Assembly (NCBI GenBank): GCA_934635045.1
Contig: CAKTZA010000020.1
Location: forward strand, 1 to 52,240
Direction of reading: 5' to 3'
Length of the DNA: 52,240 nt
DNA from: an uncultured Kiritimatiellota bacterium
GTDB taxonomy: Bacteria > Verrucomicrobiota > Kiritimatiellia > RFP12 > UBA1067
Of this stretch, positions 24,201 to 31,813 are shown one piece after another. Under the pieces are notes generated by a model, which had not been told where the DNA came from, ran no database searches, and saw nothing but the letters and a program-made list of their open reading frames with translations. The stretch's first letter is position 1. Each line of letters begins with the position of its first letter. Position numbers and translations under genes: made by a program.

Positions 24201-27081
24201 CGTCTCGGTCACGACCGAAGACCGGAAGGTCGACACGTTGGAAGAGGTCGTCGTGCCGTTCAAGGTGACGAGCGATGTGGCGCTCACGCAGGGCACGTTC
24301 ACGGTCGAATGGGACGACGCTGTTTTGGAACTGAAGGGTATTCAGACAGGATTAACAGGATTGACAGGATTGGGTGAGAATCTTGTGAATCCTGTCAATC
24401 CTGTCAAAAACTCGTGTGTCGTCCAGACGGCGGGCGGAGACTTCGCGCTGACGTTCCGGGCGCGCGACCAGCATGACGTGACGATGACGCAGGTTCGGCT
24501 CACGTCGGCGACGGTGACAGACGCGCACGGGTTCACGCTTGCACCGTCCGTGCCGGTCGTCGCGACGATCCTCGTCCATGATGCGCATCCGCTCATTCCG
24601 GCGCAGGTGGCGATGACGCTGGACGATGTGCGGGCGATGACCGAGACGGAATTCGAGATGACGCTCGCGATCTCGTCGACCGAGGCCCTGACGAACCTCG
24701 TGCTGGCGCTCGACTACGACACGGAACTGCTGGAGCTAAGGTCGGGTGTCCTGAACTTCGCGCCTCGCGTGCCGTCAACGGTGACGCTGCGGTTCTACGC
24801 GAAGGAGAACCACACGGTCGCTTCGACAGTCATCACGGTGCGTCCGCAGCGCGGCTTTGACCACAACGGACTCGCGGCGGTGCTGCCGACCGAGGTGACG
24901 GGCACGGTCGTGCTCACGGATTCGAACCCGTGGGTGCCGGCGATGGTCAGCGTCGGCGTCGGGAACGTGTCAACCGAGACGGGACTGACGTTCGAGATGC
25001 CTGTCACCGTCACGGCGACCGAGACGCTGACGAACTTTGCGGCGAAGGTCGAATGGGACGCCGACGTGCTGGAGCTGAAGGACCTTGCGGGCGCGACCGC
25101 CGTGCGCGCCCCGTCCGACGGCACGGCGACGCTTTCGACGGCGGGCGGCGGTTTCACGCTGACGTTCTACGCGAAGGAGCAATATTGGGTCTCGAACACG
25201 GTTGTTTCCGTCGTTGCGGCGGAGGCCGTGGACAACCACGGGCTCACGGCGCATCCGATTGCCGTGCCGGTGTCCGGCACAGTGTACCTGCAGGATCTCT
25301 ACAGCCTACAGCCGGCCGAGGTGGCGATGTCTCTGGCTTGTCCGACGGCGCGGACGATGGAAGAGTTCGACGTGAAGCTCCAGATCATGACCACGGAAAC
25401 GCTCACGAACCTGACGTTGGCGGTCGACTATGACGAGGCGGTGTTGGATCTCAGGTCGGCCCAGCTGGCGTATGTCGGTTCGGTGCCGGACGAGGTGACG
25501 CTGCGGTTCTACGCGAAGGAGCAGCATGACGTCGCCTCGACGGTGATTGCGGTCGTGCCGCGCGACGGCATCGACTGCCACGAGCGCGTCGCGAAGCTGC
25601 CGACACGGGTCGAGGGCGTCGTCGCGCTCGTCGACTCGAATCCGTGGGTGCCGGCGACGGTCAGCGTCGGCGTCGGGAGCGTGTCGGTCGAGACGCGCAC
25701 GACGTTCGAGATGCCCGTCACGCTCACGAGCAGCGAGCGGCTGACGAACTTCACGGCGACGGTCGAATGGGACGCTGACGTATTGGAGCTGAAGGGTGTT
25801 CAGACAGGATTGGACGGGAATCCTGTGAATCCTGTGAATCCTGTCAAAAATTCGTATGCCCTCCAGACCTCTGGTAGCGACTTCGCGCTGACGTTCTACG
25901 CGAAGGACCAGCACACCGTCACGCGGACGGCGGTTCGGCTCACCGGCTTGTCGGCGGTCGATGCGCACGGGCTTGCCGCGCACGCGATCGCCGACGCGGC
26001 GGGCACGGTGCTGATCCGCGACGCGCATCCGCTCGTGTCGGCCGGGGTGGTGCTCAACGTCTCGACCGTCTACGCGGATACGCTCAGCGCGTTTACGGTG
26101 CCGATTCCCGTGACCAGCACGAAAGTCCTGACGAATCTCTCCGTGACGGTCGGGTGGGACGCGAACGTGCTGGAGCTGCGCGGCGTGTCGGGCGGCGCGT
26201 TCCTTGACGGCACACCCTCGGCGGGGGCGGCGAAGGTCGGCGCGAAGGGGACGGTGCCCGGCACGCTCTACCTGACCTTCTACGCGAAGGATCAGCACAC
26301 GGTCACGGAGACGTCCGTCACGCTATCCGAGGCGTCGGCCTGGTGCCTTGACGGGCTGGCCGCGAGAATCACGACGGTGGACGGCACGGTTCATCTCACG
26401 GACGCGAATGCGCCCGTCCCCGTGGAGATGCTGGTCAGGGTCGGCGGCGCGAAAGGGCAGAGCGGACAGCCGTTCGCGATTGGAGTCGCGGCGGCGACGA
26501 GCGGCGACCTCGCGGAGCTGACGGTGGAGGTCGACTGGGACGCTTCGCTCATGTCCTTCAGCGGCTGTTCCGCCGCGCAGGACGTGGTGGCGCTGTCCGA
26601 AAATCGGCGTCGCCTCGTCTTCGCCTGCACGGGCAACTACAACCTCTTCAACCTCGACTTCACGGCGGCGGCGATTCCGAATCTCCGGACGAACGGCTGG
26701 ATTCGGCTCGTGGCCGCGTCGGGCGTCGGGAAGAACGGGCTGCCGGCCGTCGTGACGACGGAGCTGCCGCATGCGGAAACCGTCCTGATCGTGCGCGAGA
26801 TCGGCAAGTACGACCCCGGCGACGTGGACGGCGACGGCGCCTACACGAACGCCGACTACATCATCCTGCGCGGCTACATCTCCTATCTGACGTTCCTGAA
26901 GAAGGGCGCGGTCTTCGCAAATGCGTTCGCGGACGGCTATCGGCAGCAGTATGGCGTGGACGTGCGCCTGACGGGGGCGGCGGCACGTGCCGCAGACGTC
27001 AATTGCGACGGCGCGGTGACGTCGAGCGACCTTTCTATGCTGCAGATGCTGATCAGGGAATCGGAAGGAGGAATGCAATGA
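21223..27081 (+). CDS. Giant secreted protein with nine cohesin-like modules and a dockerin
   Basis: 1952 aa. Signal peptide (residues 1-24); InlB/Listeria-Bacteroides-type repeat (25-105); nearly three repeats of about 145 aa, each with a Ca-binding D-T-D-G-D-G thrombospondin-3-like motif and ANGTNP (107, 260 and 403 onward); VCBS/FG-GAP-like motifs (FGDVDQDGIADLL, LVDWDGDGDLDC; about 527-610); a fibronectin III domain (616-690); nine cohesin-like beta sandwiches starting near 715, 852, 987, 1122, 1235, 1360, 1473, 1601 and 1729, each with NF/NL..V.WD..LLEL; and a type I dockerin at 1862-1950 with DVDGDGAYTNADYI and DVNCDGAVTSSDLS. Modules 2, 3 and 7 contain in-frame ACAGGATT hairpins. It looks like a surface scaffold. 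Carbohydrate substrate and binding partners are unknown. No RBS stronger than AAAAGGCGG is seen. Confidence 0.85.
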   Translation: MKRKIRILFAQCAVSLCAASAWADVVHITYQTSTGGTVSTVAEAALETGCAYTTVPAPTKSGYIFTHWTISTKQDFAARDVWGRAYDAPSFMLYEDTTLTAHYLPASRDSDGDGIPDGWELYWYGDLAPDAASDTDGDGATFAEELANGTNPLFPDTSESGGVSRALSGTFLYNPHRYAPVVVRSEPEGRLCTTTTNYCSTGDLQRTPTLSVANGFAYWTVDGVAQRDAFGRALDQVVINPDAAHVTEAVAHYVADKAVRWSLYWYGRTDIAMDSDTDGDGYTFAEELANGTNPHFPDTSESGGVSRALSGTFLYNPHDYAPVVVRSEPAGALFTTATNYVTAGDIQRTDAPSIADGFAYWTVDGVEQRDAFGRALDQAVVTPDSGRVLDVIAHYVADEAARLSYYWYGRPDVAMDSDTDGDGFTFSEEIANGTNPHFPDTTEPGGIAYADSDTLEANLQPFDPATGAVVGEAFEELFTSPFAGNAATSRTFGNPTFTRDDTVATNGLDLAQGSLAALDGLTLDVPPTDAVSCAFGDVDQDGIADLLVSDAEGRIWFYRGLGENAFALQHKVWGGSHAGFAPRLTIALVDWDGDGDLDCVCGTADGKLMLLVDPRVGRPTNVQATAGVDSVVLTWDPNGNSRVRGYGVYRGADTNAYDRIEAQWPLPRYRDVPEVVQDYYYRVTSVSRFYTSGNSTPTTSESLPTDAVYVQFRPHVWLTGTSGFTGSNVTVIVSMNNSMGISAEGLSLTFAYDPAVLAPRGIRTTGLTAGLVAGGTATVPSAGTWCFAAQGGEIATGAGRFLLLDFTILPVHDVTETTVTLTAATVKALDGRAVTLDLPQSATVEISDSDPLVPAIVAVHVADAAVDSETTFDLPVTVTATETLTNFAATVSWDETLLELKGIQTGFTGLTGLDEDLVNPVNPVKNSYAFQTSGGDFALKFYAKDPASAATNFAARVSLTGVAANDCHGFAVSAADAAGMVLIKNAHPWVPARVSVTTEDRKVDTLEEVVVPFKVTSDVALTQGTFTVEWDDAVLELKGIQTGLTGLTGLGENLVNPVNPVKNSCVVQTAGGDFALTFRARDQHDVTMTQVRLTSATVTDAHGFTLAPSVPVVATILVHDAHPLIPAQVAMTLDDVRAMTETEFEMTLAISSTEALTNLVLALDYDTELLELRSGVLNFAPRVPSTVTLRFYAKENHTVASTVITVRPQRGFDHNGLAAVLPTEVTGTVVLTDSNPWVPAMVSVGVGNVSTETGLTFEMPVTVTATETLTNFAAKVEWDADVLELKDLAGATAVRAPSDGTATLSTAGGGFTLTFYAKEQYWVSNTVVSVVAAEAVDNHGLTAHPIAVPVSGTVYLQDLYSLQPAEVAMSLACPTARTMEEFDVKLQIMTTETLTNLTLAVDYDEAVLDLRSAQLAYVGSVPDEVTLRFYAKEQHDVASTVIAVVPRDGIDCHERVAKLPTRVEGVVALVDSNPWVPATVSVGVGSVSVETRTTFEMPVTLTSSERLTNFTATVEWDADVLELKGVQTGLDGNPVNPVNPVKNSYALQTSGSDFALTFYAKDQHTVTRTAVRLTGLSAVDAHGLAAHAIADAAGTVLIRDAHPLVSAGVVLNVSTVYADTLSAFTVPIPVTSTKVLTNLSVTVGWDANVLELRGVSGGAFLDGTPSAGAAKVGAKGTVPGTLYLTFYAKDQHTVTETSVTLSEASAWCLDGLAARITTVDGTVHLTDANAPVPVEMLVRVGGAKGQSGQPFAIGVAAATSGDLAELTVEVDWDASLMSFSGCSAAQDVVALSENRRRLVFACTGNYNLFNLDFTAAAIPNLRTNGWIRLVAASGVGKNGLPAVVTTELPHAETVLIVREIGKYDPGDVDGDGAYTNADYIILRGYISYLTFLKKGAVFANAFADGYRQQYGVDVRLTGAAARAADVNCDGAVTSSDLSMLQMLIRESEGGMQ
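23929..24000. repeat. ACAGGATT hairpin repeat, in frame (copy 1)
   Basis: Perfect 17-bp inverted repeat: ACAGGATTCACAGGATT (23935-23951) and its complement (23977-23993). It encodes GIQTGFTGLTGL and NPVNPVKN within cohesin-like module 2. Confidence 0.85.
24340..24410. repeat. ACAGGATT hairpin repeat, in frame (copy 2)
   Basis: Perfect 17-bp inverted repeat at 24355-24371 and 24388-24404 at the equivalent place of module 3. Confidence 0.85.
25798..25850. repeat. ACAGGATT hairpin repeat, in frame (copy 3, shortened)
   Basis: One ACAGGATT and three AATCCTGT units at the equivalent place of module 7; the left arm has lost two units, yet the frame is kept. Confidence 0.8.
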
Positions 27082-28364
27082 AGCGTGTTGTCCTGAGTCT
27101 CATGGGCTGCCTTGTCGCGAGTGCGGCCGTCGCGCGGACGGCCTCTGTCGGGACGCTCGTCGCGAATCCGGGGGCGACGGTCTCGGTGCCGGTCGCGGTC
27201 GACGGCCTCGCGGACGTCGGCGCGGCGGTCGTGACGGTCGGCTACGACCCGGCGGTCGTCGTCTGCCTCGGCGTCGAGGCGGGCGCGGCGGTCGACGCGC
27301 AGGAGATGACGTACGCCGACACGGGAAGCGGCCAGGTCTGCGTGATCCTCGCGGGTTTCGCGCAGAATGCGAAGGGCGGCGAGATTTTCCGCATGCGGTT
27401 CTCATTGCGCGACGGCACGGCGGGGCTCTTCTCGGACGTCACTCTGCTGGACGTCGAACTCGCCGCGAAGGACGGCCTCACCGATCTCTCGGCGGCGGAT
27501 CCGCTGACGGTCGTGAACGGCATGGTGCGGTCGCTCGCGGCGGACGCCGCCGCCGCGCGGCTGGAGGAGGCGTTCCGCGTCGCGCCGCAGACGGCGCTCG
27601 GCTCGCTCGCGCTCGGCGCGGGCGACGGCCTCGTCGCCGACGCGGACGGGCGGCCCGTGCGCGTGGCGGGCGCGGTCACGGCGGCGGGGCCTGTCCCCGT
27701 CGACGCGCCGTTGGGCGGCTGGCAGACGGGGACTTACGCGCTTCTCCAGACGCCGACGGCGGGGCTGTCGTTCGCGCTCGCGGACGCGCCCGACGCGACG
27801 GTGCGCGCCGAGACGGCGAACGGCCTCGTGACCTACTGCGCCGACGTCACGGTCGCGGGTTCGGTCGAGATCGTCGCGGAGACGGGGACGCTCCCGGCGG
27901 CGACGCGCGCGCAGGTCAGGGCGCTGCTCGCGGACGCGCTGGCCGCGCACCCGGACGTGACGCGCGTGACGGTGACGGGCGACGCGAGCCTCGTGCCCGT
28001 CGCCGCCGACCTCGGCATCGCGCCGCGGCTCGACGTCCTGGGGACGTCCGCGACGGCGGCCTACGCGACGCCGACGTTGCGCATCGTCGCGTTCGAGCCG
28101 CAGACGGGGCGCGTGCGCATCCGGGTGACGCCGGGCGCGGGGAACGCGATCCGCGCGCCGCTCGCGACGGGCTGCGTCCACGTCTACGGCACGCGCGACC
28201 TCTCGCAGAAGATGCGCTACCTTTCGGGCACGGCGTTCGATCTGACGCCGTACCTCCGGGACGCGACACGGGGCGAGGTCGGCCTGACGGTCGCGCTCGG
28301 CTCGTGCACGTTCATCAAGGTCAAGGCAGAAACAACCACCAAACAAGAAGGAGAAGAGGAATGA
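27078..28364 (+). CDS. Secreted protein with one N-terminal cohesin-like domain
   Basis: 428 aa. Signal peptide MKRVVLSLMGCLVASAAVA. Residues 20-150 form a cohesin-like sandwich (GATVSVPVAVDGLADVGAA, VTVGYDPAVVVCLGV, GEIFRMRFSLRDG). The remainder is Ala/Val-rich with no family I recognise. It ends in a charged tail (KVKAETTTKQEGEEE). ATGA overlaps tie it to the scaffold gene before it and the barrel gene after it; GGAGG (27067-27071) sits 6 nt before the ATG. Probably part of the same cell-surface assembly. Confidence 0.75.
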   Translation: MKRVVLSLMGCLVASAAVARTASVGTLVANPGATVSVPVAVDGLADVGAAVVTVGYDPAVVVCLGVEAGAAVDAQEMTYADTGSGQVCVILAGFAQNAKGGEIFRMRFSLRDGTAGLFSDVTLLDVELAAKDGLTDLSAADPLTVVNGMVRSLAADAAAARLEEAFRVAPQTALGSLALGAGDGLVADADGRPVRVAGAVTAAGPVPVDAPLGGWQTGTYALLQTPTAGLSFALADAPDATVRAETANGLVTYCADVTVAGSVEIVAETGTLPAATRAQVRALLADALAAHPDVTRVTVTGDASLVPVAADLGIAPRLDVLGTSATAAYATPTLRIVAFEPQTGRVRIRVTPGAGNAIRAPLATGCVHVYGTRDLSQKMRYLSGTAFDLTPYLRDATRGEVGLTVALGSCTFIKVKAETTTKQEGEEE

Positions 28365-29101
28365 ACAGACTCATCATCATGGCCGCTGCGGCGGCGACGG
28401 GACTCGGCGCGGCATGCGCGGCGGAGGACGGCGGACAGGGAATGGCGACGGCGCGGAACTGGCGGCTCACGGTCGGCGGACTCGCGCGCGGCTCGATGAA
28501 GGCGCAGGTCGGCGACTTGGGCTCGAAGCGGTGCGAGGCGTACGGCGCCGAGCTCGACTTCCAGTATCGCGCCTTCCAGGCGGGCGACTTCAGCCTGTGG
28601 ACGGGCCTTGGCGGCACGTATGTGCCGAAGCAGAAGATGGGGTCGTGGGCGTTTGCCGAAATCGACAATTCGGATCCGGCCATCACGCTCGAGGACTATG
28701 GAACCGGGAAGATGGAGGCTGCGGTCGGGGAGTTCCGGCTGCTGCTCGTGCCGGAGTATGCGCTGACGGAGCGCTGGACAGTCGGTGCGCGCGTGGGCGT
28801 GGCGTTCGACTGGGTGCGGGCCACGTTCAAGCTGTCGGAATGGGGCGTCATGAACGATCACCTGTCGGGCATCACGCTTCCCTACGGCCCCTACAACGAA
28901 ACCGACCGCGTGACCGACTTCGTCGCGCAGGCGATTCTCGGCCTTGAGACGACCTATATGCTGACGGACGGCTTCGGCCTCTACGCGAACGTCGACTACC
29001 GCTGTGGCGGAAACGCGACGTTCGACGTGGACGGCGACCGGATCGGCGAGCTGAACCTGGACGGCTGGTGCGCCGGCGTCGGCGCCGTCGTCTCGTTCTG
29101 A
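28361..29101 (+). CDS. Outer-membrane beta-barrel protein
   Basis: 246 aa. Signal peptide MNRLIIMAAAAATGLGAACA, then alternating amphipathic strands (LTVGGLARGSM, AELDFQYRAF, SLWTGLGGTYV, WTVGARVGVAFDW, LYANVDYRCG) and a terminal Phe (GVGAVVSF), the signature used by the BAM machinery. Small OmpA/OmpW-size barrel of about 8-10 strands. Third gene of the cohesin operon (ATGA overlap, RBS GAAGGAGAAGAGG), so it may anchor or export the two partners; that is inference. Confidence 0.75.
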   Translation: MNRLIIMAAAAATGLGAACAAEDGGQGMATARNWRLTVGGLARGSMKAQVGDLGSKRCEAYGAELDFQYRAFQAGDFSLWTGLGGTYVPKQKMGSWAFAEIDNSDPAITLEDYGTGKMEAAVGEFRLLLVPEYALTERWTVGARVGVAFDWVRATFKLSEWGVMNDHLSGITLPYGPYNETDRVTDFVAQAILGLETTYMLTDGFGLYANVDYRCGGNATFDVDGDRIGELNLDGWCAGVGAVVSF

Positions 29102-29114
29102 CGGGGGTGAAGCG

Positions 29115-29149
29115 GCTCGCTGCGGTCAGCAGACCGCTCCGAGGTTTTT
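29115..29149 (+). terminator. Rho-independent terminator of the cohesin/barrel operon
   Basis: CTCG-CT-GCGGTC-AGCA-GACCGC-TC-CGAG hairpin followed by GTTTTT, 14 bp after the barrel gene stop codon. Confidence 0.75.
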
Positions 29150-29242
29150 CGCGGGCACCCGCCGGCGGGCCAATGATGCGGACGATTTGCAGCGCGCGGA
29201 TTATCTTTTCATGCTGAAGCCGTCTCGTTCTGATCGGGGCTA

Positions 29243-29272
29243 TTGACGGGCGAAACGGCGTTTTGATATACT
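29243..29272 (+). promoter_or_regulatory. Promoter TTGACG-18-TATACT for rplU-rpmA
   Basis: -35 at 29243-29248, -10 at 29267-29272, spacer 18 nt. Expected transcript start is near 29279. Confidence 0.75.
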
Positions 29273-29278
29273 ACACAA

Positions 29279-29363
29279 ACTTCAGTTTTTCGTGGGGAGT
29301 CCACAAGGAAAACGGAGGACTGCGGGGGCATGTCGCCCTTGCGGAGTCAAAAAGGAAAAGAAA
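29279..29363 (+). promoter_or_regulatory. Structured 5' leader of the L21 gene
   Basis: An 85-nt leader with two potential stems: AGTCC/GGACT around 29298-29326 and GCGGGGGC/GCCCTTGC around 29326-29346, before a purine-rich AAAAAGGAAAAGAAA. r-protein operons are often autoregulated through such leaders; whether this binds L21 is untested. Confidence 0.4.
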
Positions 29364-29678
29364 ATGGAAGCATACGCAGTACTCGAAACCGGCGGCAAGC
29401 AGGTGCTTGTCAAGGTCGGCGACAAGATCGAGATTGAAAAGATCGCGGTCGAAGCGGGTCAGGATGCCGAGCTCACGACCGTTCTCGCGGTCTCTGACGG
29501 CACGACCCTCAAGGTCGGAACGCCCTATGTCGAAGGCGCGAAGGTCGTCCTCACGGTCGCCGGCGTCATCAAGGGCAAGAAGGTCCTCAACTTCAAGGCG
29601 AAGCGCCGCAAAGGCAGCCGCCGCCTCGTCGGCCACCGCCAGCAGCTGACGGTCGCCACGGTCAAGTCCATCGCCTAA
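29364..29678 (+). CDS. rplU: 50S ribosomal protein L21
   Basis: 104 aa, the normal L21 size. MEAYAVLETGGKQ at the start and KRRKGSRRLVGHRQ near the C-terminus are the L21 signatures. AAAAGG before the ATG is the likely ribosome binding site. Followed by rpmA after 19 nt, the usual rplU-rpmA pair; obgE is not next. Confidence 0.96.
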   Translation: MEAYAVLETGGKQVLVKVGDKIEIEKIAVEAGQDAELTTVLAVSDGTTLKVGTPYVEGAKVVLTVAGVIKGKKVLNFKAKRRKGSRRLVGHRQQLTVATVKSIA

Positions 29679-29697
29679 GCAGAAAGGAAATCAGAAA

Positions 29698-29940
29698 ATG
29701 GCTACTTCCGCATCTGCCCGCAACGGTCGCGATTCCAATCCGCAGTACCTCGGCGTCAAGGCCTACGACGGCCAGTTCCTCAAGACCGGCTCGATCATCG
29801 TCCGCCAGCGCGGCACGAAGATCCATCCCGGCAAGAACGTCGGCCAGGGCCGCGACTTCACGCTCTTCGCCCTCAAGGACGGCAAGGTGAAGTTCATCAA
29901 GGACGGCAAGGTCGTCACGATCGTCGAAGAGGCCAAGTAA
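29698..29940 (+). CDS. rpmA: 50S ribosomal protein L27
   Basis: 80 aa. ARNGRDSNPQYLGVK, GSIIVRQRGTKIHPG and NVGQGRDFTLFA are diagnostic for L27. The N-terminus MATSASARNGRD is shorter and less basic than the usual AHKKAGGSTRNGRD arm that reaches the peptidyl-transferase centre, which is slightly unusual. Confidence 0.95.
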   Translation: MATSASARNGRDSNPQYLGVKAYDGQFLKTGSIIVRQRGTKIHPGKNVGQGRDFTLFALKDGKVKFIKDGKVVTIVEEAK

Positions 29941-29961
29941 GGCTGTCGACATCCGAACAAG

Positions 29962-30001
29962 ACGCGGGTTGCGGCATTTCTGCTGCGGCCCGCGTTTTCG
30001 T
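29962..30001 (+). terminator. Rho-independent terminator after rpmA
   Basis: ACGCGGG (29962-29968) pairs with CCCGCGT (29989-29995), with a further GC/GC inner stem, then TTTTCGTTT. Confidence 0.75.
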
Positions 30002-30028
30002 TTGCCGTCAGGCTTGAGAGGGGGCTTG

Positions 30029-30104
30029 TGGTCGGACTGGCGGGGATCGGACCCGCGACCCCAACATTAAAAGTGTCGTGCTCTACCAGCTGAGCTACAG
30101 TCCG
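30029..30104 (-). tRNA. tRNA-Lys (anticodon TTT)
   Basis: Minus strand. Acceptor CGGACTG/CAGTCCG, D-arm GCTCAGCTGGTAGAGC, anticodon loop CTTTTAA, T-arm GCGGGTCCGATCCCCGC, discriminator A and an encoded CCA. It lies between rpmA and the divergently transcribed small membrane-protein gene. Confidence 0.95.
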
Positions 30105-30127
30105 AAAGGGGTTGCAAAACGTCGCGT

Positions 30128-30133
30128 ATTATA
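30128..30133 (-). promoter_or_regulatory. -10 element TATAAT for tRNA-Lys
   Basis: TTTGATATAATACG on the minus strand, 23 nt upstream of the tRNA 5' end, back to back with the plus-strand -10 at 30168. Confidence 0.6.
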
Positions 30134-30167
30134 TCAAATCTCGTCCCGCTTGTGCGGAGGATTTTGC

Positions 30168-30173
30168 TATAAT
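30168..30173 (+). promoter_or_regulatory. -10 element TATAAT, predicted leaderless with GTG start
   Basis: ATTTTGCTATAATACG, with 9 nt between the -10 and GTG at 30183. Same 15-base wording as the promoter at 126. Confidence 0.65.
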
Positions 30174-30182
30174 ACGCGAATC

Positions 30183-30461
30183 GTGAAGTACAAGTACCTC
30201 TATCAGGATCGTGCGAACGTCAGTCACGCGGGCGAGATTGCCGCGCGCGACCGGGCGGAGGCGTATGCGAAGCTGCGCAAGCAGGGCATACGCCCGTACC
30301 GCGTGATCGGCGACGACCCGTGGAATTGGCGTCCGTGGGCGATCTCGGCGGGGTACGTCATCCTGTCCGTGGCCCTGGTCGTTCTTGGGGTCATTTCCCT
30401 CTCACAGGCCCGGCAGCTCCGCGAGTTGCAGATGGCCGACATTGAAGAAAGCGAATACTGA
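30183..30461 (+). CDS. Small membrane protein with a GspF/PilC N-terminus-like domain
   Basis: 92 aa, GTG start. Residues 1-42 (KYKYLYQDRANVSHAGEI, AEAYAKLRKQGIRPYRVI) resemble the short domain that opens type II secretion/type IV pilus platform proteins (Y-x-A...G-x-I-x-A...A...L...G..P). One transmembrane helix follows at about 52-75 (AISAGYVILSVALVVLGVIS) and a short charged tail. True GspF is about 400 aa, so this is a stand-alone mini form. metY starts 2 nt after its stop. Confidence 0.7.
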   Translation: MKYKYLYQDRANVSHAGEIAARDRAEAYAKLRKQGIRPYRVIGDDPWNWRPWAISAGYVILSVALVVLGVISLSQARQLRELQMADIEESEY

Positions 30462-30463
30462 AA

Positions 30464-31741
30464 ATGAAAATCGACACGCTGTGCGTCCAGGGCGGCTGGC
30501 AGCCGAAATGCGGCGAGGCCCGCCAGGTTCCGATCTACCAGACGACGACCTTCCGCTACGACACGTCCGAGCACATGGCCGACCTCTTCGACCTGAAGGC
30601 GTCCGGCTACTTCTACACGCGCCTCGCGAACCCGACGAACGACGCGGTGGCGAAGAAGATCGCCGCGCTCGAAGGTGGCGTCGCGGCGATCCTGACGAGT
30701 TCCGGCCAGGCGGCGAACTTCTTCGCCGTCCGCAACATCTGCCAGGCGGGCGATCACGTCGTCGCGTCCGCCCAGATCTACGGCGGCACGTTCAACCTCT
30801 TCAACGTCTCCCTGCGCCAGATGGGCGTCGACTACACGTTCGTCGACCCGGATGCGGACGCGAAGACGATCCAGAAGGCGTTCCGCCCGAACACGAAGTG
30901 CGTCTTCGGCGAGACGGTCTCGAACCCGTCGGGGGCGATCCTCGACATCGCGAAGTTCGCGAAGATCGCGCACAGGAACGGCGTGCCGCTCATCGTCGAC
31001 AACACGTTCCCGACGCCGATCCTCTGCCGTCCGTTCGCGTTCGGCTGCGACATCGTCACGCACGCGACGACCAAGTACATGGACGGCCACTCCGCGCAGG
31101 TCGGCGGCTGCGTCGTCGACTCGGGCAACTTCGACTGGGCGGCGCATGCGGACAAGTTCCCCGGCCTCGTCGAGCCGGACGCCTCGTACCACGGCCTCAG
31201 CTACGCGAAGGCGTTCGGCAGGCTCGCCTACATCACGAAGTGCACGGCGCACCTGATGCGCGACTACGGAGCGATCCCCTCGCCGTTCAACGCCTTCCTC
31301 GTGAACCTTGGGCTGGAGTCCCTGCACGTGCGCATCCGTCGGCACGCGGAGAGCGCGCTGAAGGTCGCGACGTGGCTCAAGTCGCAGAAGAAGGTCGCGT
31401 GGGTCAGCTTCGCGGGGCTGAAGGACTCGAAGTACCACAAGCTCCTCAAGAAGCAGTTCGACGGCCCGGCGCCGTGCGGCGTGCTGACGTTCGGCGTCCG
31501 GGGCGGGCGCGCGGCGGCCGTGAAGTTCATGGACGCGCTGAAGGTGATCGGCATCGTCACGCACGTCGCCGACGCCTGGAGCTGCGTGCTGCACCCGGCG
31601 TCGCACACGCACCGCCAGCTTTCCGACGAGCAGCTCAAGGCCGCCGGCATCCCGCCGGACCTCATCCGCCTCTCGGTCGGGCTGGAGGATCCCGACGACC
31701 TCATCGCCGACCTGAAGCAGGCCCTGCGGCGGATTGCCTGA
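30464..31741 (+). CDS. metY: O-acetylhomoserine sulfhydrylase (PLP-dependent, Met17/MetY type)
   Basis: 425 aa. Cys/Met metabolism PLP enzyme: YTRLANPTNDAVAKKIAALEGG, ILTSSGQAANFFAVRNI, the PLP-binding lysine K204 in THATTKYMDGHS, and the C-terminal LIRLSVGLEDPDDLIADL. It makes homocysteine (or cysteine) from O-acetylhomoserine and sulfide. The full length and the insertion around WAAHADKFPGLVEPDASYHG are typical of MetY rather than MetB. Likely transcribed from the leaderless promoter before the upstream 92-aa gene. Confidence 0.92.
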   Translation: MKIDTLCVQGGWQPKCGEARQVPIYQTTTFRYDTSEHMADLFDLKASGYFYTRLANPTNDAVAKKIAALEGGVAAILTSSGQAANFFAVRNICQAGDHVVASAQIYGGTFNLFNVSLRQMGVDYTFVDPDADAKTIQKAFRPNTKCVFGETVSNPSGAILDIAKFAKIAHRNGVPLIVDNTFPTPILCRPFAFGCDIVTHATTKYMDGHSAQVGGCVVDSGNFDWAAHADKFPGLVEPDASYHGLSYAKAFGRLAYITKCTAHLMRDYGAIPSPFNAFLVNLGLESLHVRIRRHAESALKVATWLKSQKKVAWVSFAGLKDSKYHKLLKKQFDGPAPCGVLTFGVRGGRAAAVKFMDALKVIGIVTHVADAWSCVLHPASHTHRQLSDEQLKAAGIPPDLIRLSVGLEDPDDLIADLKQALRRIA

Positions 31742-31772
31742 GGGGGCTTTGCGGCGCAGTCTGCAAATTTGG

Positions 31773-31778
31773 TATAAT
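31773..31778 (+). promoter_or_regulatory. -10 element TATAAT for prs
   Basis: AATTTGGTATAATACACG, 35 nt upstream of the prs start; AAAAAGGA (31796-31802) is the ribosome binding site. Confidence 0.65.
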
Positions 31779-31813
31779 ACACGCTCCATTGAACAAAAAG
31801 GAATGTCTCAATC

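Noticed and set aside
21223..27081. Canonical cellulosomal scaffoldin
   Set aside because: No carbohydrate-binding module, no cellulase genes nearby, and cohesin-like domains are widespread in non-cellulosomal PVC proteins; only a scaffold-like role is proposed.
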